Source: Peptoclostridium sp.
GTDB lineage: Bacteria; Bacillota; Clostridia; Peptostreptococcales; Peptostreptococcaceae
Length of the DNA: 32,185 bases
NCBI RefSeq assembly: GCF_009881055.1
Contig: NZ_WXFG01000014.1
Coordinates: forward strand, 1-32,185
Direction of reading: 5' to 3'
The position numbers were made by a program, and so were the translations under genes. The notes under the pieces are model-generated. The model was not told the origin of the DNA. It saw only the letters and a program-made list of their open reading frames with translations, and searched no databases. Shown piece after piece: positions 16,007-23,905 of this stretch. The stretch's first letter is position 1; every line of letters starts with the position of its first letter.

Positions 16007-17512
16007 CTAATCATCCTCCTTAACAGCCCATTTTTTATTGCGCAATACTAATGAAGCCCCTATCATGACTGCTACTGCTCCCCATCCAAATATTATGTTT
16101 GAGATGACTCCGATTGATTCCTGCTTAAAAAGGCCGGTGAAAATATTGAATATGTTTGTCACCACTACTGCTCCAAGCAGCAGCGGAGTAAAGTATTTGA
16201 GCAGGTAATCCCACCATATTCCGACTCTGAAGTCAGAATACTTGTTGGCTTCTTCCCTGAGCTTTTCCGTGCCGTATATATAGCTGATAAGGACAACCTC
16301 TACGAGGCCCAGTCCCGCTATTATTATGTTTCCCACATAGGAGTCAACAATGTCGAGTATATAATTGAAGCCCGCGTAGCTTGCAAAACACGCAGAACCT
16401 GCAAAACCAATCAGCGATAGTATGCCTATCAGTTTTTCCCTGGATATTTCAAATTTATCCATTGCGGCCGTCGCAAAGGATTCCAGCATCGAAATGCTTG
16501 AAGATATTCCCGCAACAAACAGACAGAAGAAGAAAAGGAATCCCAGAAGTCCCTGAATCACTGCATTCGAAGACATTGTTGATATTGCAATGGGAAAAGC
16601 GATAAATGCCACGCCGGCTCCTGTTCCAAAAGACGTGAATTCCACGCCCATATTTTGCACCAGATAGCCGAGTGTCGAGAAAACCAGTATTCCTGCCACC
16701 AAGTCAAAGCTGGAGTTAAGCAGTACCGTAATAAAGGAGCTGTTTACTATATCTGCCTTTTCATGCAGGTAGGAACCGTAGGCTATCATAACGCCAACCG
16801 CCAGTGTTGTTGAGAAGAAAACCTGTGCATAGGCCGATACCCAGATGCCCGGACTCATAATTTTCGAGAAATCCGGCTTGAATAGCGTCTCGAGACCAAT
16901 TGCTGCCCCATTCAATCGCACCGCGTTGATCATGAAAACCACCATCATTACAAGAAGTATAGGCGTAAAAATTGACGACATCTTTTCAATTCCGCCCGAT
17001 ATGCCTTTCTTTACGATAAGCCAGTTGGAAAGCCAGACAAACACAACTGCACCAATAATGTATATGCTCATGCCCGCCCCCAGATCAAGGGCATTGTCAG
17101 CACTTCCCACTACCATTCCCATAATAGGACCCGGATCCTGCAGCCAGTTAATAATGCCGAAGGCATGCCCCAGGGAGAATACCATGAAAATCAGCGAAAC
17201 TGCTATAATTGAGCAGTAATACATCATTACTATTACCGGCACCATGACCTGCAGCCATCCAAATACTTCGTATTTCTTGCCCAGCTCCGAAAAAGCCTTT
17301 ACGGAGCCTCCGCGGATTTTTCTGCCGTATGCGTACTCCATTATCATAAGCGGTATCGCACAGGTGGCCACAGCAACCAAATACGGGAGGAGGAATGCAC
17401 CCCCGCCGTTTTTATATGCTTGAAATGGGAATCTCCACAAGTTCCCCAGGCCTATCGCGGCACCAGCGGCGGCGAAAATGAAACCCTTCCTGCTTTGCCA
17501 GTTTTCTCTCAT
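16007..17512 (-). CDS. Sodium-dependent NSS-family transporter (SNF)
   Basis: A 501-residue sodium:neurotransmitter symporter family protein, expected to import an amino acid with Na+ across the cytoplasmic membrane. The N-terminal signature AAIGLGNLWRFPFQAYKNGGG is the sodium/substrate site of TM1, and about 11-12 hydrophobic segments follow. GGAGG lies ten bases before ATG 17512. It sits 52 bases after an XRE-cupin regulator gene and is coupled to a MetS-like subunit, which points to the MetP-like branch (methionine, alanine or a related neutral amino acid). The substrate is inferred, not shown. Confidence 0.95.
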   Translation of the reverse strand: MRENWQSRKGFIFAAAGAAIGLGNLWRFPFQAYKNGGGAFLLPYLVAVATCAIPLMIMEYAYGRKIRGGSVKAFSELGKKYEVFGWLQVMVPVIVMMYYCSIIAVSLIFMVFSLGHAFGIINWLQDPGPIMGMVVGSADNALDLGAGMSIYIIGAVVFVWLSNWLIVKKGISGGIEKMSSIFTPILLVMMVVFMINAVRLNGAAIGLETLFKPDFSKIMSPGIWVSAYAQVFFSTTLAVGVMIAYGSYLHEKADIVNSSFITVLLNSSFDLVAGILVFSTLGYLVQNMGVEFTSFGTGAGVAFIAFPIAISTMSSNAVIQGLLGFLFFFCLFVAGISSSISMLESFATAAMDKFEISREKLIGILSLIGFAGSACFASYAGFNYILDIVDSYVGNIIIAGLGLVEVVLISYIYGTEKLREEANKYSDFRVGIWWDYLLKYFTPLLLGAVVVTNIFNIFTGLFKQESIGVISNIIFGWGAVAVMIGASLVLRNKKWAVKEDD

Positions 17513-17564
17513 ATCTCTGCGCCTCCTTCATTATTTTTGCCTTACCTTGTCACGGTTTACAGCC

Positions 17565-18119
17565 TCATTTTTTATCATAGTAGATTATGACGAAGGCCTT
17601 TACGGTCTTTTCTCCGGTGTTGTAAAACGTGTGCGGGCCTTCGGCCGCAAAATTCATGACGTCGCCGGCCGAGATTTCATATGTCTTCTCTTCGATATCC
17701 ACGCTCAGCGTCCCGTCTATGGCAAATATATACTCCTCTACGCCCTTGTCGTGGCCCTTGGACTCCACCCTGCTTCCAGGCTCGAATTCCTCCATGTATA
17801 TCTCAAAGCCCTTATCCTCGTCGAATCCCATAACTGATGCTATTTTGTAGCCTTCGCCTTCTATCGTAGGATTTATGGCATCACTCTTTATTAGGTTTAC
17901 AGTCTCCCTTTCTTTTTTCATCAGGCTGCTGAAGGGAATCTTAAGGCCTGTTGCGATTTTCCACAACACAGAAATCGTCGGATTTGTGGCGCTCCTTTCA
18001 ATCTCACCCAGCATGCTCTTGCTTATTCCCGTAACCTCGGAAAGCTGCTCTAGCGTCATATGCCTGTCTTTCCTTATCATCTTTAGGTTGTTCCCAACTA
18101 TAACCCTAATATCTTCCAT
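17565..18119 (-). CDS. XRE-family regulator with C-terminal cupin
   Basis: A 184-residue transcription factor. The N-terminal helix-turn-helix covers about residues 5-60 (MTLEQLSEVTGISKSMLGEIER). The C-terminal cupin-2 domain (about 105-180) has GHDKGVEEYIFAIDGTL and ISAGDVMNFAAEGPHTFYN and probably binds a small ligand. The start is ATG 18119, five bases after GGAGG; the TTG four codons upstream would use that site as coding sequence. It is the first gene of the operon with the NSS transporter and is divergent from azlCD, so it probably senses an amino acid or derivative and regulates both import and export. Confidence 0.92.
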   Translation of the reverse strand: MEDIRVIVGNNLKMIRKDRHMTLEQLSEVTGISKSMLGEIERSATNPTISVLWKIATGLKIPFSSLMKKERETVNLIKSDAINPTIEGEGYKIASVMGFDEDKGFEIYMEEFEPGSRVESKGHDKGVEEYIFAIDGTLSVDIEEKTYEISAGDVMNFAAEGPHTFYNTGEKTVKAFVIIYYDKK

Positions 18120-18140
18120 AGTCTCCTCCAAAACAATATA

Positions 18141-18204
18141 TTGTATTTATAGGCGGTATAGCGTATAATGCGTTATATGAGATATATATACATTATATCG
18201 CATT
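18141..18204. promoter_or_regulatory. Divergent promoter and operator region (azlCD / XRE-cupin)
   Basis: For azlC, -35 TTGTAT (18141-18146), a 17-base spacer and a perfect TATAAT (18164-18169) are seen on the + strand. AATGCG (18167-18172) faces CGCATT (18199-18204), each flanked inward by TATA-rich sequence. GCG plus TATA recurs at 18153, 18161 and 18170 with 8-9 base spacing. For the minus direction a TATAAT occurs at 18192-18197 with a weak -35. The inverted and direct repeats over the promoters look like the XRE-cupin operator. Confidence 0.65.
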
Positions 18205-18246
18205 AATTTCCTTTGTAAATTACCTGACTGAAAAGGAGCTTTTGTC

Positions 18247-18990
18247 ATGGAAGAAACACTTGAATTGAAAAAAGTTAAAGCCTCAAGGAATGCCGTTTTC
18301 TTGGAGGGAGTTAGAGATTCTCTACCCATATCGCTTGGCTATATACCCGTAGCTATAACCTTTGCTCTGCTTTCGAAATCATATGGCCTTCCAAATCACA
18401 TAATCGTGCTGATGTCCATGCTTGTGTTCTCAGCCACCAGCCAGTTTATAGCAGTAAATCTGCTTACACTCGCAACACCGTATCCTGAAATCATACTGAC
18501 AACCTTCATAATAAACGCCAAAAATTTCCTGCTATCCTCTGCCCTCTCCCAGAAAATTGAACCTTCTGCTTCCAAGAAGCTGCGCAGCCTTATATCCTAC
18601 TGCATCGGGGATGAGATTTTCATACTTGCAACAGCCCGAAAAGAGCGCCATGTCGATCCGGCCTACTTCCTGGGAGTAAACTCAATTCTGTACATTGCAT
18701 ATGCGGCAGGCACCATAGTCGGGGCCTACTTTATATCAGACATGAGCCCTGCAATAGCAACCAGTCTTGGCATAACAATATACGCATTGTTTCTAAGCCT
18801 GCTTGTTCCAGCTGTCAAGAAATCGAGGAAAGCGCTGATCATAAGCATAATTTCAATACTGGCTTCAACTGCACTCACCTATCTGCCCAGCATATCACTT
18901 TCTCCGGGATGGGTTGTTATAATAGCCGCCGTTGTCGCTGCTGGGGCAGGAGCCGTTATATTCCCTGTGGAGGTGCATGAACATGAATAA
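18247..18990 (+). CDS. azlC: AzlC family branched-chain amino acid exporter, large subunit
   Basis: A 247-residue inner membrane protein of the AzlC/LIV-E family that, with AzlD, exports branched-chain amino acids or related compounds. Typical features: an N-terminal polar start followed by GVRDSLPISLGYIPVAITFALL, the FSATSQFIAV segment and INAKNFLLSSALS. About seven or eight membrane segments are present. AAGGAG lies eight bases before ATG 18247. It overlaps azlD by eight bases and faces away from the XRE-cupin/NSS operon across a shared control region. Together the two units could balance uptake and export of amino acids. Confidence 0.95.
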   Translation: MEETLELKKVKASRNAVFLEGVRDSLPISLGYIPVAITFALLSKSYGLPNHIIVLMSMLVFSATSQFIAVNLLTLATPYPEIILTTFIINAKNFLLSSALSQKIEPSASKKLRSLISYCIGDEIFILATARKERHVDPAYFLGVNSILYIAYAAGTIVGAYFISDMSPAIATSLGITIYALFLSLLVPAVKKSRKALIISIISILASTALTYLPSISLSPGWVVIIAAVVAAGAGAVIFPVEVHEHE

Positions 18991-19282
18991 TCTGCTGATT
19001 CTAGTTATTCTCATGGCTCTTGTAGCATACCTGCCGCGAGCCATCCCCATGATATGGCTCAAGAACCTTAAACTGAGCAGATTCTGGGAAGGCTTTTTCC
19101 GCTACCTACCCTTTGCCATGCTGAGCGCTCTTGTTTTTCCCGGCGTGTTCTCATCCTGTGGCAGCACTAGCCTTTCAATTGCCGGACTTGCAGCGGCCCT
19201 AGCACTGTCTCTGTTTAACCTCAACTCAACTATTGTTGTAATGGGTTCGGTGCTCACAGTATATTTATTTGGCATATTGTAA
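18983..19282 (+). CDS. azlD: AzlD family exporter, small subunit
   Basis: A 99-residue membrane protein with the AzlD pattern: MALVAYLPRAIPMIWL near the start, FFRYLPFAMLSALVFPG in the middle and a hydrophobic C-terminus. It is the obligate small partner of AzlC. ATG 18983 is chosen because GGAGG lies about nine bases upstream; the ATG two codons earlier is too close. The start overlaps the end of azlC (ATGAATAA), which gives translational coupling. No clear terminator follows directly. Confidence 0.93.
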   Translation: MNNLLILVILMALVAYLPRAIPMIWLKNLKLSRFWEGFFRYLPFAMLSALVFPGVFSSCGSTSLSIAGLAAALALSLFNLNSTIVVMGSVLTVYLFGIL

Positions 19283-19309
19283 TTTTTTTATGGTTTTTTC
19301 AACAAAGTA

Positions 19310-19338
19310 TTTTCATTGAATTCTCTATATGGTACACT
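19310..19338 (+). promoter_or_regulatory. Putative promoter of the MATE exporter gene
   Basis: TTTTCA (19310-19315), a 17-base spacer and TACACT (19333-19338), each four of six to consensus. It places the start near 19345 and the attenuator-like hairpins inside a leader of about 98 nt. Confidence 0.45.
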
Positions 19339-19371
19339 TTATTGTAGATATTAATCACGTTTAGACTACTA

Positions 19372-19420
19372 CGGATTTCAGATATCCGCATGCTTTCATG
19401 CGGATATTGTTTTGTGTTTT
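19372..19420 (+). terminator. Terminator or attenuator in the MATE leader
   Basis: ATATCCGCATG (19382-19392) and CATGCGGATAT (19397-19407) form an 11-pair stem with a CTTT loop, followed by TGTTTTGTGTTTTG. The same ATCCG can instead pair with CGGAT at 19372-19376, giving a mutually exclusive hairpin. It could also simply end azlCD transcription. Confidence 0.6.
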
Positions 19421-19442
19421 GTTAGTATTGGAGGTAATAAAT

Positions 19443-20816
19443 ATGCAACGACAGCTTTCACTAGGAACAGAGCCAATCGGCAGCCTGCTCCTTAAGTTCT
19501 CAACTCCCGCAATAATTGGAATGCTCATAAACGTCCTATACAACATAGTCGACAGGATATTCATAGGCCAAGGCGTCGGCCCTCTTGCAATATCAGGTGT
19601 CGGCATTTCGATGCCTTTCATGACAATAATAATGGCCTTCGGCATGCTTGTGGGCATAGGTGGGGCAGCCCTCATATCGATAAGACTGGGCGAAAAAAAT
19701 CACGCTGAGGCCGAAAAACTCCTTGGCAACACTTTCATGCTGCTCATATTAGTCTCACTGCTGGTCACCGCGGCCGGACTTATATTCATAGACCCACTCC
19801 TGTACATGTTCGGAGCGAGCTCGGAGACATTCGGCTTTGCAAAGGATTACATCACAATTATAATAGCCGGCACCCTCTTCAACTCAGTTGGCTTTGGACT
19901 CAACAACGCCATAAGATCCGACGGCAGCCCGAAGACAGCCATGATGACTAACCTTCTCGGCGCAATCACAAATATAATACTCGACTACGTATTCATAATG
20001 CAGCTGGGAATGGGCATAAAGGGCGCAGCATATGCCACGGTAATAGGAATGGGACTAAACACCGCCTGGGTGCTGCTATATTTCACAGGACCAAAAAGCT
20101 CACTCAAGCTTCGTCTAAAAAACATGAGGCTCGAGAAAAATCTTGTGCTTGGTATATTCTCAATAGGCATGTCACCTTTTGCCATACAGCTTGCAGCAAG
20201 CGTTATAAACGTCATATCGAACAACGCCCTCAAGGTTAACGGAGGCGACTATGCAATAGGAGCCATGAGCATAGCCATGAGCATAGCCATGATATTCCTC
20301 ATGCCGATATTCGGCCTCAACCAGGGCTCACAACCAATAGTCGGCTATAACTATGGCGCACAATGCTACTCAAGGGTTAAAAATGCGCTCTACCTGACAA
20401 TATCATCAGCCACTGCCGTTTGCGTGCTTGGATTCATTCTTGTTCAGGCGGCGCCAGCCTTTATGATGAGGATATTCACCCCTGATGCCAAAATAGTCTC
20501 AATAGGAGCCAGCGGTCTTAGGATATTCATGCTGTCGCTGCCTGTTATCGGCTTCCAGATAATAAGCTCAAACTTTTTTCAGGCAATAGGCAAGGCAAAG
20601 ATTTCACTTTTCCTTAGTACCTTAAGGCAGGTAATAATACTAATACCTCTTCTCATGATACTCCCAAGCAGATTCGGCCTTCTCGGCGTGTGGATGTCAT
20701 ACCCCATTTCGGACGCATTGGCTTCGATAATAACCTTGTGGTTCATTAGAAATGAAATGAAAGTACTCAGCGAGGACAAATGCCAGGAGGCGGACGAAGT
20801 CCTAAAGGTGGGCTGA
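19443..20816 (+). CDS. MATE family efflux transporter
   Basis: A 457-residue multidrug and toxic compound extrusion protein that should export cationic compounds using Na+ or H+. About 12 membrane segments are visible, with MATE-typical stretches: LGTEPIGSLLLKFSTPAIIGML at the N-terminus, NIVDRIFIGQGVG, and the mid-protein GLNQGSQPIVGYNYGAQ. The start is ATG 19443 after GGAGGT; an in-frame ATG at 19398 falls within the hairpin region and lacks a ribosome site. A strong terminator follows. The substrate is unknown. Confidence 0.94.
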   Translation: MQRQLSLGTEPIGSLLLKFSTPAIIGMLINVLYNIVDRIFIGQGVGPLAISGVGISMPFMTIIMAFGMLVGIGGAALISIRLGEKNHAEAEKLLGNTFMLLILVSLLVTAAGLIFIDPLLYMFGASSETFGFAKDYITIIIAGTLFNSVGFGLNNAIRSDGSPKTAMMTNLLGAITNIILDYVFIMQLGMGIKGAAYATVIGMGLNTAWVLLYFTGPKSSLKLRLKNMRLEKNLVLGIFSIGMSPFAIQLAASVINVISNNALKVNGGDYAIGAMSIAMSIAMIFLMPIFGLNQGSQPIVGYNYGAQCYSRVKNALYLTISSATAVCVLGFILVQAAPAFMMRIFTPDAKIVSIGASGLRIFMLSLPVIGFQIISSNFFQAIGKAKISLFLSTLRQVIILIPLLMILPSRFGLLGVWMSYPISDALASIITLWFIRNEMKVLSEDKCQEADEVLKVG

Positions 20817-20924
20817 ACTGAAGAAGCAGACGAATAGAAGCGCCGTTCGGTAAAATAAAATAAACGAGAACATTATCAGATTCCTTAAGTATCTTATTTG
20901 AACTTCAAATATGTCCCGCATCTA

Positions 20925-20985
20925 AAAGTGGCTGCCGCGAAACGATTCAACAAAATCGTTTTGAGACAGCCACTTTATATTTTTT
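20925..20985 (+). terminator. Strong terminator after the MATE gene
   Basis: AAAGTGGCTG (20925-20934) pairs with CAGCCACTTT (20967-20976), with inner AAACGATT / AATCGTTTT pairing, followed by TATATTTTTTTATATT. Between it and the MOSC gene is a short perfect hairpin (TGGGCAC / GTGCCCA, 21003-21019). The rest of 20817-21049 shows nothing else. Confidence 0.85.
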
Positions 20986-21049
20986 TATATTATATCCGGA
21001 CTTGGGCACCGGGTGCCCAGCACTGCACAAATTCCACTTCACGGATCGC

Positions 21050-21487
21050 TTATAGTATCTCTATAGAATCTCCCGGCCTCACCTTGCCGCCTTTTAGAAC
21101 TTTCGTAAATATGCCTTCCCTTGGCATAACGCAGTCTCCAACAAGACTCTTTATCTCGCAGCCGCTGTGGCACTGCTTGCCTATCTGGGTCACCTCATGA
21201 AGAGTCTCTCCAATCTGAAGCCTTGTACCCACAGGCAGTTCATACAGAACAATGCCTTCTGTTGTCATGTTTTCTGCAAATTTCCCAGGCTCAAGCTCTA
21301 TGCCCATAACCCTCATCTTCTCAAAGCTCTCTATGCCAAGAAGGCTCACCTGTCTGTGCCAGTCTCCTGCATGCGCGTCTCCTTCTATGCCGTGTCCTGC
21401 TCTAAGCAGCACCTCGGCAACCGGAGTCTTGACAACGCCTTTTTTGTCGCTTGTGTTAACCGATATTACTTTTCCAACAATGCCCAT
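21050..21487 (-). CDS. MOSC domain protein
   Basis: A 145-residue stand-alone MOSC domain protein. MOSC domains, named for molybdenum cofactor sulfurases, bind or transfer sulfur or Moco-related ligands. Seen: GIEGDAHAGDWHRQVSLLG near residue 33-51, the ENMTTEGI stretch, and GKQCHSGCEI with the conserved cysteine region. It matches the YiiM/MoaC-linked short MOSC group in length. AAGGAG lies nine bases before ATG 21487. It is the last gene after the peptidase and EamA transporter; whether it shares a function with them or is simply carried along is unclear. Confidence 0.9.
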   Translation of the reverse strand: MGIVGKVISVNTSDKKGVVKTPVAEVLLRAGHGIEGDAHAGDWHRQVSLLGIESFEKMRVMGIELEPGKFAENMTTEGIVLYELPVGTRLQIGETLHEVTQIGKQCHSGCEIKSLVGDCVMPREGIFTKVLKGGKVRPGDSIEIL

Positions 21488-21529
21488 GAACTTCTCTCCT
21501 TAATCTTACATATAATTAGCTCAAAGATG

Positions 21530-22468
21530 CTACACTTGCGCCTGGCCGACATCCGCAACCACGGCCGCCACTCCTGTAGCCTTTGCGGCTCTTGCATTTT
21601 CAATATAAAGTATATACACTGCTGCAAATATGCCGAGTATACCAAGCACCCTTATCAATCCCATGGGTTCCCCAAAAAGTAGTGCTGCCCATATCACTGC
21701 CAGTGCTGCTTCAAGCGTCGCAACTATGCCCAGCTTTGAAGGCTGAGCTCCCTTGGCTATGCCTGTGAAATAGAAGCCAAATGCGCAGAATGTTGGCAGC
21801 AGCCCCATCAATATGATGCCGATTACTACGTTGGGCTTTGCAAGCATTGGAACTATTCCTATCGGGTCGCAAAACGGAGCCATGAAAAGAGACCCAAAAC
21901 CGAATGAGTATGTCAGTACAGCCCAGTTGCTGCACTTTCTCATAATTGATTTGCCTATTATCGAGTTGAGCGAGTAAACTATTCCTGCACCAAGGCCAGA
22001 CAAGACGCCTACCACGCTTCCTGTCAGAACACCAACGTCCCCCATTGTGACAGTCAGAAATACGCCTACACTGCACACCGCTACTGCAAGTAGCTTGAGT
22101 GGCGTGATCTTCTCTCCAAACACCATTCGCGATATGAATATTGCAAATATCGGCGCAGTATACATGAGCGCAGTTGCTGCCGCCACTGACGTTTGCGATA
22201 CAGAGTGAAAAAAGAACATGCTGGTTCCGCTTTGACAAACTATTCCCATAATGGCAAGCTTGAACATGTCGCTTGTGTCAATTCTAAGTTCTTCTCTGTG
22301 TCTTATGAATGTGAATGCGAATATCAGCAAGAAGCCCACAAAAATTCTTGCAAATGCCGTCTGCATTGGAGCCAGATCCGTTCCAAGGAATTTGCCAAGT
22401 ACTCCCTGCACACTCCAGAAAATGGCTGCAATCGCAATAAACAAATATGGCTTGTCCTTCACTACCAT
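21530..22468 (-). CDS. EamA-family (DMT superfamily) transporter
   Basis: A 312-residue drug/metabolite transporter with ten predicted helices and two EamA repeats (about 8-138 and 150-288). Such proteins mostly export amino acids, their derivatives or other small metabolites. The second repeat shows IVYSLNSIIGK and GLLPTFCAFGFYFTGI, typical of the family. A GGGGG run precedes ATG 22468. It has its own promoter (22547-22575) and is followed after 42 bases by the MOSC gene. Beside a P1 aminopeptidase it may export a peptide-derived amino acid or its product, by inference. Confidence 0.9.
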   Translation of the reverse strand: MVVKDKPYLFIAIAAIFWSVQGVLGKFLGTDLAPMQTAFARIFVGFLLIFAFTFIRHREELRIDTSDMFKLAIMGIVCQSGTSMFFFHSVSQTSVAAATALMYTAPIFAIFISRMVFGEKITPLKLLAVAVCSVGVFLTVTMGDVGVLTGSVVGVLSGLGAGIVYSLNSIIGKSIMRKCSNWAVLTYSFGFGSLFMAPFCDPIGIVPMLAKPNVVIGIILMGLLPTFCAFGFYFTGIAKGAQPSKLGIVATLEAALAVIWAALLFGEPMGLIRVLGILGIFAAVYILYIENARAAKATGVAAVVADVGQAQV

Positions 22469-22546
22469 TCCCCCAGTCGCTCAAAATTGTCCATTGTGTC
22501 GGCATGCATGCTTTTCCAAAAAAATTTCATATTTCCCTATACGCTT

Positions 22547-22575
22547 ATTATATGCCAAACTTGATTAGAATTGAA
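22547..22575 (-). promoter_or_regulatory. Putative promoter of the EamA-MOSC unit
   Basis: On the minus strand, TTCAAT (22570-22575), 17 bases, then a perfect TATAAT (22547-22552). It lies between the peptidase stop and the EamA start, so the transporter need not depend on readthrough. Confidence 0.5.
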
Positions 22576-22590
22576 TCTGAAAATACCAAT

Positions 22591-23697
22591 TTAAACAAGT
22601 TTGTTCTCTCTTTTTAGTATTTCAAGCAGCTGCTCTATAGGAATTGCGTGTATCGTATTGCCGTTTATTCCCATCGTGGTCTCTGCTGCCACCATGCTGT
22701 TTACTATTGCCTCTTCCGTAGCATGTACGACAGCTTCAAAAATGGGATTCATCTTGTCGTTTGGAAGCATGTCGACATTGACATTTTCGTGGCGATTGGA
22801 TGCCCCATCGTTCGCAGTTGAGAATGCCACAAAAATGTCGCCAGATGAATTTTCTCCCATACCTCCAACATTACCTATACCCAGGGCCGCGCGCCTTGCG
22901 AGCCTTTTTAACTGATGAGGCAGTAGCGGCGCATCAGTAGCTATTACTACGATTATCGAGCCTGCGCCCGGAGGCGGAGCCGGCGTGGTATATATCTCCG
23001 GCATAAGATCAGTCAGCTCTTTGCCTACAGAAATGCCTGCTACTTTAAGGTTTTTTCTTTTGCCATGGTTGGACTGTACAAACACACCTACTGTATAGCT
23101 CCCGTCCTCTTCTGCCAAGACCCTCGATGAAGTTCCCGAGCCGCCCTTGAACTCGTGGCAAGTCATCCCCATTCCGCCGCCAACATTGCCCTCCTCCACT
23201 AGTCCACCTGCTGCATTGTTCAGCGCCTCATATACGTTTTCTTTCTTAACATGAAAGCCATTTATATCATTTAGCCTGCCATCATACGTTTCTCCAATTA
23301 CAGGCAACAGAAAAAATGATTCACCGCTGCATGGATCGTAAAAGCCATGTTCGTGCATCCATCCTATAGTGCTGTCCCTCACTACGCCGGCACTGTGCGT
23401 GTTGGTAATAAGCACTGGACCTTCCAGGAAGCCTGATTCTTCAATCCATGTAGTACCTGTCAATTCGCCGTTCCCATTAAGGGCATACCATCCTGAAAAG
23501 CATGCAGACCATCGCTTGCCTCTTGGCAAAATCGCGGTAACGCCGGTTCTAACAGGACCTTTCCCCACAACCAATTCTCCGTCACCTAAGACAATAGTAG
23601 AGTAGCCCACTTCCACGCCTGCCACGTCAGTAATAGCGTTAAATCTGCCCGTATTGCCCTCGAATGGTATTCCCAAATCCCTTGCTCTTTTTTTCAT
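22591..23697 (-). CDS. P1-family N-terminal-nucleophile aminopeptidase (DmpA-like)
   Basis: A 368-residue peptidase of family P1 (DmpA/BapA: L-aminopeptidase, D-esterase or beta-peptidyl aminopeptidase). These precursors cleave themselves to expose a catalytic serine. Here the cleavage would fall at G246/S247 in GAGSIIVVIATDAP. Other family motifs are TDVAGVEVGYST, ITNTHSAGVVRD and GGMGMTCHEFKGGSGTSSR. GGAGGG lies nine bases before ATG 23697. It is divergent from an RpiR-type regulator; a perfect operator-like palindrome overlaps its -35. Probably an intracellular enzyme releasing N-terminal residues or beta-amino acids. Specificity is not predictable. Confidence 0.93.
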   Translation of the reverse strand: MKKRARDLGIPFEGNTGRFNAITDVAGVEVGYSTIVLGDGELVVGKGPVRTGVTAILPRGKRWSACFSGWYALNGNGELTGTTWIEESGFLEGPVLITNTHSAGVVRDSTIGWMHEHGFYDPCSGESFFLLPVIGETYDGRLNDINGFHVKKENVYEALNNAAGGLVEEGNVGGGMGMTCHEFKGGSGTSSRVLAEEDGSYTVGVFVQSNHGKRKNLKVAGISVGKELTDLMPEIYTTPAPPPGAGSIIVVIATDAPLLPHQLKRLARRAALGIGNVGGMGENSSGDIFVAFSTANDGASNRHENVNVDMLPNDKMNPIFEAVVHATEEAIVNSMVAAETTMGINGNTIHAIPIEQLLEILKRENKLV

Positions 23698-23751
23698 ACA
23701 TAATCCCTCCTCATCATTATTAGCGCAATCTCCCTGCCGCCATACATTCGA

Positions 23752-23797
23752 TGTTGATTTGTCTTCATTCTAATGTTTTATTGTTGATATGTCAACA
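23752..23797 (-). promoter_or_regulatory. Peptidase promoter overlapped by RpiR-type operators
   Basis: On the minus strand, a perfect -35 TTGACA (23790-23795), 17 bases, and -10 TAGAAT (23767-23772). The palindrome TGTTGATATGTCAACA (23782-23797) covers the -35. A second copy of the left half, TGTTGATTTGTC (23752-23763), lies 30 bases away at the transcript start. Two sites on one face of the DNA, three turns apart, suggest cooperative repression. Confidence 0.8.
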
Positions 23798-23804
23798 TTT
23801 TTAT

Positions 23805-23833
23805 TTGCATTTGTCGCTTCAATGGTATAAAAT
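23805..23833 (+). promoter_or_regulatory. Promoter of the RpiR-type regulator gene
   Basis: TTGCAT (23805-23810), a 17-base spacer and TAAAAT (23828-23833). It begins eight bases from the palindromic operator, so the regulator could control itself too. Confidence 0.65.
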
Positions 23834-23905
23834 GTAGATATGAAGTAAAGCATCAACCTTATAACATGCTGAAAAAATACGCTATGCGCATTAAGAGGAT
23901 ACGCC

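Noticed and set aside
4020..21004. The 13-mer ATATCCGGACTTG is present near both 4020 and 20993, beside palindromes.
   Set aside because: Repeats of 13 bases are expected several times by chance in 32 kb, and the flanks do not align further.
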